Shown here: positions 18,232-24,432 of the stretch, in pieces
Numbering within the stretch: position 1 is the first letter of the stretch
Layout: every line of letters starts with the position of its first letter
NCBI GenBank assembly: GCA_000145985.1
Contig: CP002098.1
Location: 1,716,501-1,780,500 of the forward strand
Reading direction: 5' to 3'
Length of the DNA stretch: 64,000 nucleotides
Source of the DNA: Ignisphaera aggregans DSM 17230
Lineage (GTDB): Archaea > Thermoproteota > Thermoprotei_A > Sulfolobales > Ignisphaeraceae
Made by a program: the position numbers and the translations under genes
The notes under the pieces: model-generated
The model's database searches: none
Told to the model about the DNA's origin: nothing
The model's input: the letters and a program-made list of their open reading frames with translations, nothing else

Positions 18232-19464
18232 TCATGAATATATTAGGTTCTCTATATGAGCATCTCTAGGTATTTCTTTATGGGGCCATACCTTAGTATT
18301 AATTAGAATAACATTATCTTCTATAACAGTGTTATCACCTATTACACTATTTATTATCTTTACATTTCTTCCTATCTTAACATGTCTCCCAATAATGCTA
18401 TTCTCAATATGTGTCCTAGAACCTATTTTACATCTATCCATAATAACACTTCTAGTTATTGTTACATCATTATCTATAACACTATAGTTATCGATAACAA
18501 CATCTGATAATGATACCCCTTTACCTATCTTTACATGTCTACCTATTAGAATATCTCCATCGGTCTTTATATATCCATTCAATATATCGCTTAGGATTTC
18601 CTTATGAAGTTTCTCAGACTCTCTACTCTTTCCCTGAACCCTTACCCCTGGTGTAAGAGGCTTTGCCTCTAGATCTTCTGGAGATAAGGTTTTAAGTAGA
18701 TAGAATGTTGCTTCAAGATATCTCTCAGGAGTTCCAATATCAAACCAATAACCATTTAATATATATGCATATACCCTCTGTGTTAACTCTATCGCTAGTG
18801 GTATTATATGTTGTCCAAAATCCATCATCCCCTTATATCTCATCTCCTTTACAAGATCCATACATAGGAATTCTCTAAACTCTTCAGAGAGTAGATATAT
18901 ACCTGTATTTATATATCTACTTGGAGCTTCCTTAGGATTTCTTGGTTTTTCTACAAATCTTTTAATTCTATAGTCTTTCTCAATATCTGCTACACCAAAA
19001 TGAACCAGCTCCTCCTCTCTATCAAGGTATTTTACAGCTATACTCATAAACGAATTATTACTTGCATGAAATCTCCAGAAGTCTTTTAGATCTATATCAA
19101 AGAGTAGATCTCCCTGAACTACGAGAACAGGTTCATTAATATCGTAGTAGTCCATGATTATTCTAACACTATCAGCATTCCCAACGCTATCCTCATTAGG
19201 CTGAAAACGTATTCTAACATCTGGAAGATTATACTTAGCCCTAATCTTTAAACCCTCACCAAAATAGTCATAAACCTCTTTATAGTTAATATATCCACTA
19301 ACACCCATATAGAATTCCTTTATACCCTGACGAGCAAGTTTAACAATTGTAAACTCTATTAATGGTCTATTAAGAAATCTTACAAGAGCTTTAGAAGTTT
19401 CAATAGTGAGAGGTCTTAGTCTTGTTCCATATCCACCTAATGGAATTATTGTTTTTCTGAGCAT
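18232..19464 (-). CDS. Sugar-1-phosphate nucleotidyltransferase with beta-helix tail
   Basis: The N-terminal Rossmann-like domain has the nucleotide motif LGGYGTRLRPLT, then VVQGDLLFDIDL and FVEKPRNPKEA, which are hallmarks of NTP:sugar-1-phosphate transferases. From about residue 300 the protein has hexapeptide-repeat sequence (left-handed beta-helix). The product is an NDP-sugar. With GalT and GalK just upstream on the same strand, UTP:glucose-1-phosphate uridylyltransferase is the most economical role. Mannose-1-phosphate guanylyltransferase or a relaxed-specificity archaeal enzyme is also possible. About 105 bases separate it from galT. Confidence 0.85.
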   Translation of the reverse strand: MLRKTIIPLGGYGTRLRPLTIETSKALVRFLNRPLIEFTIVKLARQGIKEFYMGVSGYINYKEVYDYFGEGLKIRAKYNLPDVRIRFQPNEDSVGNADSVRIIMDYYDINEPVLVVQGDLLFDIDLKDFWRFHASNNSFMSIAVKYLDREEELVHFGVADIEKDYRIKRFVEKPRNPKEAPSRYINTGIYLLSEEFREFLCMDLVKEMRYKGMMDFGQHIIPLAIELTQRVYAYILNGYWFDIGTPERYLEATFYLLKTLSPEDLEAKPLTPGVRVQGKSRESEKLHKEILSDILNGYIKTDGDILIGRHVKIGKGVSLSDVVIDNYSVIDNDVTITRSVIMDRCKIGSRTHIENSIIGRHVKIGRNVKIINSVIGDNTVIEDNVILINTKVWPHKEIPRDAHIENLIYS

Positions 19465-19570
19465 AAATCCACCATATAATAGTATGCTCTAAAGATTTAT
19501 ATACTTAATGTGATATTGATTCATATACTGATAATCTCTATATCGAGATCTTGATATTTAATGCCATATT

Positions 19571-20548
19571 CTATTGACTTAAACTACATTTTCTATCAAT
19601 GGCATTTCTAAGTATTTCTGCAGCTTCCTCTGGAGTACTATCATAGGTAAAATTACCTCCTCCTGTCTCCATACCTGCTGCAAATTTCTGTTTTCCTATA
19701 GTTCTATATATACCATATATCTCTATATGGAAGTGATAGAAATAGTAATTACCATGTATAGGTGCTTGATGCATAACTAATATATATGGCATTGGATTCT
19801 CAAATATATTCTTAAGACCACATAGAACTATTTTTAATGTTTGTGCTAATAATGTAATATCATTGTTGTTTAAATCTCTCAGTGTTTGGATATGTCTATA
19901 TGGATATATATGTACTTCAAAGGGCCAATGTGCATAGTACGGTATGAATGCTATCCATGAACTATTACTATATACTATTCTTTCCCTATCCTCCAGCTCA
20001 GTCTTAATAATATTACAGAATATGCATTGCTTCTTAGTTTGGTAGTATTTATTAGAGTTAACAAGTTCTCTAAATACCTTGACAGGTATGAATGGTAATA
20101 TATATATCTGTGAATGTGGATGCGTCAATGAAACACCGATTTCTCTACCCTTATTTCTAAAGAATAGGAAGTATACTAGTCTTTTGTCAGTAGATTCCTC
20201 AATAAATTTATCTCTTACCATATGAATAACTTTAGATATCTCCTCTACACTCAAATCACTAATATCATCAAGATCATGTTTAGGTGTTTCTATAACTACA
20301 TAGCATTTGCCATAAGAGTATGAAGAATTGTAAAACCTATGTCTATAGGGCTCTAAGGGTTCTTCTGATAGCATGGGATATCTATTCTTTAGTATTAATA
20401 CATCCCATCCATAGCCTGTTTCTGGAGCTCCTGGACAAAATGGACAGAAGTCCTTTGGTTGCCATGGCCTCGATTCTCTGATGTTTGATACCATTACCCA
20501 TTCTCCAAGTATAGGATCCCATCTCAGTTCCTGAACTTGTTTCTTCAT
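19571..20548 (-). CDS. galT: Galactose-1-phosphate uridylyltransferase
   Basis: This HIT-superfamily enzyme exchanges UMP between UDP-glucose and galactose-1-phosphate in the Leloir pathway. It has a zinc-type CPFC motif near residue 34, the second zinc-side segment PFEVHIYP, the active-site motif THPHSQIYILP (a Ser where many have Gly), and the late HFHIEIYG. At 325 residues it is of normal length. Its start lies three bases from the end of galK on the same strand, indicating an operon. A UDP-galactose epimerase is not present in the window. Confidence 0.92.
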   Translation of the reverse strand: MKKQVQELRWDPILGEWVMVSNIRESRPWQPKDFCPFCPGAPETGYGWDVLILKNRYPMLSEEPLEPYRHRFYNSSYSYGKCYVVIETPKHDLDDISDLSVEEISKVIHMVRDKFIEESTDKRLVYFLFFRNKGREIGVSLTHPHSQIYILPFIPVKVFRELVNSNKYYQTKKQCIFCNIIKTELEDRERIVYSNSSWIAFIPYYAHWPFEVHIYPYRHIQTLRDLNNNDITLLAQTLKIVLCGLKNIFENPMPYILVMHQAPIHGNYYFYHFHIEIYGIYRTIGKQKFAAGMETGGGNFTYDSTPEEAAEILRNAIDRKCSLSQ

Positions 20549-20551
20549 AGC

Positions 20552-21805
20552 TTATACCTCATGTGCATATACTCCTCTATCTATAGATACTATCCAACCA
20601 ATTGGTGCACAACATCTCTTTATAGCATCAACTATCTTATTAGCATTATCATAGTTATTGGCTAGACCTATAACTGAGCCTCCTAATCCAGCTCCAGAGA
20701 GTTTTGCTCCATAGGCACCATGTTTAATCATATTTGATACAATTTCATCTAGCTGTGGAAGACTTACATCATAGAGTTGACTTAGTAGTTTATGCTGATA
20801 CGTCATTATAAGTCCTATGAGTCTTAAATCCCAGTCTTCATATTGTAGCATATCTTCAATTTCTTTGGGCTCCACCTGTATTATTTGAGAAAGTTTTTCA
20901 CTTGATGGTTTTTCTCCCAGTAATATCTTTATCGCTTCTATTGTAGATCTATGCATATATATAGTAAATACTATTCTCTTAGCTGAAATGGGATCTATTT
21001 TATCTAGATATGGTCTTATCTCATCCTCTTCTATCTCATCCCATCTAGGCTCCCAATATCTATATCCAAGTTTATCCCTTAGAGATTTTGGTATATCTAG
21101 TGAAAGTAAATGCTGAAGTCCTCTCTCTATCTCTTGTTGTCTCTTTGGATGTATATCTGCTGTAGAATGTCTTATGCCAGAGTCTATAACTATGAATACA
21201 CCCTTACTAAAGTTTATCTCAGTAACATTATATGGAGGTCTAGTGTTTATAACTATAACCCCTCCAAAAGCTGATGCATATTGATCGAGTCTACCACATG
21301 GTATTCCCATAATTCTATTCTCAGCTTCAAATGCTAATTCAGCTATATCCTTTCTCGATAAACCTAGCTTTAATAGCTCATTTATAGCTCCTATAACAGA
21401 TACCTCTAGAGCTGCACTACTACCAAGACCAGATGCTATAGGAACTTCACTATCAATATATAGTGAGAGTCCGGGAATATCATATCCATGTCTCTTTAGA
21501 GCTATTATAGATGCTCTTATATAATCTCCAAACCATTTACCACCCCTCAGCTCTATCTCTGTTTTCCTAAAATGATCAAATAGTTGTAGTGTATTGGAAT
21601 AGACGTGGAAATCTCCATCATCTGAAAATCCTATAGCTGTATATGTCCTTAGATTTGTTGCTATTGATACTACGGGCAATCCTTTATAATCTTGATGTGT
21701 ATTTAGAAAATCTAGTCTACCAGGTGCAGAGACTATAGCTAGAGGATTTTTATTGAATATCTTTTTATAGCTATTCTTAATGACTTCTACATTCATTTTT
21801 ATCAC
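20552..21805 (-). CDS. galK: GHMP kinase, probable galactokinase
   Basis: This GHMP-superfamily kinase has motif 1 APGRLDFLNTHQDYKG, the ATP-binding motif PIASGLGSSAALEVS and motif 3 AKLSGAGLGG. Classical galactokinases read GExTDYxxG in the first motif. Here it is NTHQDYKG, a variant that leaves some doubt about the exact sugar. Tight coupling to galT (three-base gap) supports galactose as substrate. At 417 residues it is slightly longer than bacterial GalK. Other sugar kinases of the family remain possible. Confidence 0.83.
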   Translation of the reverse strand: MIKMNVEVIKNSYKKIFNKNPLAIVSAPGRLDFLNTHQDYKGLPVVSIATNLRTYTAIGFSDDGDFHVYSNTLQLFDHFRKTEIELRGGKWFGDYIRASIIALKRHGYDIPGLSLYIDSEVPIASGLGSSAALEVSVIGAINELLKLGLSRKDIAELAFEAENRIMGIPCGRLDQYASAFGGVIVINTRPPYNVTEINFSKGVFIVIDSGIRHSTADIHPKRQQEIERGLQHLLSLDIPKSLRDKLGYRYWEPRWDEIEEDEIRPYLDKIDPISAKRIVFTIYMHRSTIEAIKILLGEKPSSEKLSQIIQVEPKEIEDMLQYEDWDLRLIGLIMTYQHKLLSQLYDVSLPQLDEIVSNMIKHGAYGAKLSGAGLGGSVIGLANNYDNANKIVDAIKRCCAPIGWIVSIDRGVYAHEV

Positions 21806-21834
21806 TATAATCGTATTATAATTCTAATGGAAAC

Positions 21835-22728
21835 CTATTTCTGTTTTTCGCACATAATATTCTGCTCCCTTAAATAGTTGATCAGAGATAACACTGCAAA
21901 TATTGCTTCCTCTGTTCTAACACTTTCAACTCCTTGCCTAGGTATAAAGTTAATTATATATCTAGAGTATCTATATATATCTATACCTTCGTTCACAGCA
22001 ATTTCATCTATATCGAGTCTAGGTCCTCCAAACACTATAACAATCCTTTTATCTCCACTAAGAATATCCTTTATCTCACTCTCTAGGCAGTATAGAGGTT
22101 GTCCTTTTTTAGATGCTCCTATAACTATATAGCTATTCTTTATCGAGTATTCAAGCATTTCCTTCATAGACTTAAATCTATATACCTTATAGCCCCAGTA
22201 TATATCGATCTCCTTTTCATCAACTATATCAACTATATATACATCTCTCTGCTCCCTGACTATCTTAACTGTTACTCTAGATCCCCTAGGAATGTATCTT
22301 CCATATGCAACACCTTTTTTATCAAGCCCTATATCTATAATACTTCTAATATCATTTGAATCTATAACTACACCCTCCCTAAGATTTGTATTAAAAATCT
22401 CTCTCCTTACATGGTGAGGTGTTTTTAGTGGTGGTAATAATCCTACATATCTTAGAGATGGTTTATATGGGACGAGTTTCCTCCTTAGGTATGGAGGTAT
22501 TTCTAGATATGATAGTAGTTCATATATATAATTAAGATTCTCCTCACTGTCATCCATATAGATGAATATCTCTTCAACTCTAAATATCGCTGATGCTCTT
22601 CCTATATACCCTATCTTTCTTACCTTTTCTCTAGGATCTGGAGACTCTGATACTATAGAAGATGGTATTGCTATTGATATATATGGCTTAGTTCTATATG
22701 GATATACATATTCTTCTAGCATTAGCAT
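21835..22728 (-). CDS. SPOUT-fold RNA methyltransferase (COG2106 / C9orf114-like)
   Basis: The C-terminal half has the knotted SPOUT signature: IVIVFGGPRLDIDEIAVNE and later INFIPRQGVESVRTEEAI, which bind SAM. The middle (about residues 125-180) contains a small beta-barrel (GLDKKGVAYGRYIPRG, VTVKIV) that is likely RNA-binding. This arrangement matches the archaeal and eukaryotic COG2106 family. The RNA target is unknown, with rRNA or tRNA likely. It lies 29 bases upstream of galK on the same strand. Genes on its other side include tRNA-Tyr and a tRNA methyltransferase. Confidence 0.82.
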   Translation of the reverse strand: MLMLEEYVYPYRTKPYISIAIPSSIVSESPDPREKVRKIGYIGRASAIFRVEEIFIYMDDSEENLNYIYELLSYLEIPPYLRRKLVPYKPSLRYVGLLPPLKTPHHVRREIFNTNLREGVVIDSNDIRSIIDIGLDKKGVAYGRYIPRGSRVTVKIVREQRDVYIVDIVDEKEIDIYWGYKVYRFKSMKEMLEYSIKNSYIVIGASKKGQPLYCLESEIKDILSGDKRIVIVFGGPRLDIDEIAVNEGIDIYRYSRYIINFIPRQGVESVRTEEAIFAVLSLINYLREQNIMCEKQK

Positions 22729-22830
22729 CAGCTAGTAGTATATTGTATTCAATATATAGCTAGGAATTGTGATAAATATTTATTTATGCGAAAAATATTT
22801 AGTACTTTGTAGACAGACTATCTATTAGAG

Positions 22831-22924
22831 CCCGCCGTAGCTCAGCGGCAGAGCGCCCGGCTGTAGTGAGGCGGGCGCCTATATAGAAACCGGGTGGTCG
22901 GGGGTTCAAGTCCCCCCGGCGGGA
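22831..22924 (+). tRNA. tRNA-Tyr (GUA) with a 22-nt intron
   Basis: The acceptor stem CCCGCCG/CGGCGGG starts with C1-G72 and has discriminator A73, both identity features of archaeal tRNA-Tyr. The anticodon stem CCCGG/CCGGG encloses CTGTAG followed by a 22-base intron (22867-22888) and A38, the canonical 37/38 site. T arm GGGGG/CCCCC with TTCAAGT is intact. CCA is not encoded. The Trm5-family gene begins 40 bases downstream. Confidence 0.93.
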
Positions 22925-22964
22925 CTAATAATTCATTGCTGTTATTCAATAAGGTGAAAATGGT

Positions 22965-23813
22965 ATTCCACTGCTACGTGATATAGCTAGAGAGATTCTT
23001 GGTGATAGCTATGCTTCTATTATTTGGAAGAGGATAGAGATTATAGGTGATATAGCTGTTATTAGAAAGCCTTTTGGTATTGATATTGATATTCTTAGGA
23101 GACTAGGTATAGAGATGCTAAATCGTTTGAAGTATGTAAAGAGTGTTTGGCTTGCTGTAACCCCTGTGGAGGGTGATTATAGAACTAGAGAGTATATTCA
23201 TTTAGCTGGTGAGTATAGGAGTGAAACTGTGTATAGGGAGCATGGATGTAGTTTTCTTTTAGATATAACTAAGGTCTATATATCTCCTGTTCTTAGCTAT
23301 GACCATATGAGGATAGCTAAGCTAGTTATAGAGGGTGAGAAGATATTGAATATGTTTGCAGGTTTTGGAGGGTATAGTATTGTTGTATCAAGATATGCAA
23401 AACCTTCATATACACTATCTATTGATATAAATCCTTATGCTGTTAAGTATATGAGGATTAATATAGAGCTTAATAGAGTTGAAGCTATAAATGATGTTAT
23501 TGAGGGTGATGCTCTAACAATTGCAGATGGACTTAGATGTTGTTTTGATAGAATATTAATGCCCCTGCCAGAGCTTGTCTATAGAGCCATAGATAAATCA
23601 ATTGATTTAGTGAAAAATAATGGTTTTATACATCCCCATATATTTATCAATGCAAATAATAGAAGAGAAGCATTTGAAAAAGCTTCTAAAACACTTTTAG
23701 AATATATAGAGAGATATAGAGTTATTGGAAGAGTGATGGGGGGTCATGTAATAAGAAGTATAGCTCCTAGAAAATACCATGTCACTATAGATATACAGAT
23801 TATAAAGAACTAA
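22965..23813 (+). CDS. Trm5/Taw2-family tRNA methyltransferase (position 37 purine)
   Basis: This class I SAM methyltransferase modifies G37 of tRNA (m1G) or its wyosine derivatives. It has ILNMFAGFGGYSI (SAM loop), LSIDINPYAVKYM and the catalytic-type MPLPELVYRA. The first ATG (23115) would remove the N-terminal domain, but 50 more in-frame codons upstream read IIGDIAVIRKPFG, which matches the family's N-terminal domain. An in-frame TAA at 22950 limits the frame. AAGGTGA at 22951-22957 lies seven bases before ATT 22965, the best-spaced start. A one-base error near ATG 22960 is the alternative. Confidence 0.75.
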   Translation: MPLLRDIAREILGDSYASIIWKRIEIIGDIAVIRKPFGIDIDILRRLGIEMLNRLKYVKSVWLAVTPVEGDYRTREYIHLAGEYRSETVYREHGCSFLLDITKVYISPVLSYDHMRIAKLVIEGEKILNMFAGFGGYSIVVSRYAKPSYTLSIDINPYAVKYMRINIELNRVEAINDVIEGDALTIADGLRCCFDRILMPLPELVYRAIDKSIDLVKNNGFIHPHIFINANNRREAFEKASKTLLEYIERYRVIGRVMGGHVIRSIAPRKYHVTIDIQIIKN

Positions 23814-23824
23814 TCATTTTAGGG

Positions 23825-23875
23825 ATGATGAAGGAGGTGATCACATGAAAAGATGGTGAGAGATCAACCATCTGA
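23825..23875 (+). ncRNA. C/D box guide sRNA A (guides match both ends of 16S rRNA)
   Basis: The order is C box ATGATGA (23825-23831), a 13-base guide, D' ATGA (23845-23848), a four-base spacer, C' ATGGTGA (23853-23859), a 12-base guide, and D box CTGA (23872-23875). This is the compact archaeal architecture. The D' guide contains AGGAGGTGATC, an 11-base complement of the 16S 3' end GATCACCTCCT. The D guide GAGATCAACCAT contains an 8-base complement of GGTTGATC near the 16S 5' end. The gene starts 11 bases after the trm5 stop codon. Confidence 0.72.
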
Positions 23876-23888
23876 CTACAAAGAATTA

Positions 23889-23937
23889 TCAGCCCATGGA
23901 AATAACATCACAGTTCAGATCCTGCCGATAACATCAT
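23889..23937 (-). ncRNA. C/D box guide sRNA B (guide matches 16S rRNA 5' end)
   Basis: On the minus strand the order is C box ATGATGT (23931-23937), 12-base guide TATCGGCAGGAT, D' CTGA (23915-23918), three-base spacer, C' GTGATGT (23905-23911), 12-base guide TATTTCCATGGG, and D box CTGA (23889-23892). The 12/3/12 spacing is textbook. The D' guide is complementary over nine bases to ATCCTGCCG of the conserved archaeal 16S 5' end (GGTTGATCCTGCCGG). It should direct 2'-O-methylation of the U in AUCC(U)GCCG. The target of the other guide is not known to me. Confidence 0.85.
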
Positions 23938-23970
23938 CTTAACACTACAGACTATATAGAACTAAACCAC

Positions 23971-23980
23971 ATTTATATAT
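23971..23980 (-). promoter_or_regulatory. TATA box for guide sRNA B
   Basis: The minus strand reads ATATATAAAT here. Its centre lies about 38 bases before the C box of guide sRNA B, which predicts a transcript start near 23949 and a short leader of about ten bases before the C box, as expected for an independently transcribed guide RNA. Confidence 0.5.
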
Positions 23981-24004
23981 CTTATAAACTAATAGTAAAG
24001 CTAT

Positions 24005-24052
24005 TCAGACTCGGGTTCTATCATCATATATCAGAAGCGGACCTAACATCAC
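24005..24052 (-). ncRNA. C/D box guide sRNA C
   Basis: On the minus strand the order is C box GTGATGT (24046-24052), 11-base guide TAGGTCCGCTT, D' CTGA (24031-24034), three-base spacer TAT, C' ATGATGA (24021-24027), 12-base guide TAGAACCCGAGT, and D box CTGA (24005-24008). All four boxes fit and the spacing is regular. The D guide pairs with ACTCGGGTTCTA, whose core CGGGTTC resembles tRNA T arms, and the D' guide pairs with AAGCGGACCTA. I cannot assign targets without rRNA and tRNA sequences. Confidence 0.83.
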
Positions 24053-24077
24053 AACCATTGATAAGAAAAACACAGCT

Positions 24078-24087
24078 TAATAAACCT
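24078..24087. promoter_or_regulatory. Possible shared TATA element between guide sRNA C and tRNA-Arg
   Basis: TTAATAAACC is TATA-like on both strands (minus strand GGTTTATTAA). On the plus strand its centre is about 25 bases before tRNA-Arg, and on the minus strand it lies about 30 bases before the C box of guide sRNA C. One element could therefore serve both divergent RNA genes. Confidence 0.35.
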
Positions 24088-24107
24088 TAGAGAAACATTC
24101 TTAACAA

Positions 24108-24183
24108 GGGCCCGTAGCTCAGCCAGGACTAGAGCGCCGGCCTTCGGAGCCGGTGGTCGGGGGTTCAAATCCCCTCGGGCCCG
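24108..24183 (+). tRNA. tRNA-Arg (UCG)
   Basis: Acceptor stem GGGCCCG/CGGGCCC, D stem GCTC/GAGC, anticodon stem CCGGC/GCCGG with loop CTTCGGA (anticodon TCG, reading CGA) and a T arm with TTCAAAT give a complete cloverleaf. Discriminator is G at 24183, and CCA follows at 24184-24186, so the 3' end is probably encoded. No intron is seen. The accessory island begins just downstream. Confidence 0.94.
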
Positions 24184-24432
24184 CCATATATAAAATCCCC
24201 ACCATAGACATCCCTTGGCATTTAGGGAAATATATTGGGAAATTAGTAACAATCGCTTCATTTAAAATCCCGGTTGATACTACTAGATATATGCCGTCCT
24301 ACAATAAGACTAATATTCACTAGCCTAGAGACTAGCATCACATTATTTCTACTCTATAGAATTGGAGATGAGTTGAAGATTAGGAGATTAAGGAGAGAGT
24401 GAAGATAGTAAGTCTTCAACCGCCTCCTACAG

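Noticed and set aside
19512-19545. GTGATAT followed 11 bases later by CTGA
   Set aside because: Only half of a guide RNA is present, and the C-type box is poor.
24049-24261. A 70-codon minus-strand frame reading RARGDLNPRPPAPKAG
   Set aside because: It is the reverse complement of tRNA-Arg, a common false protein.
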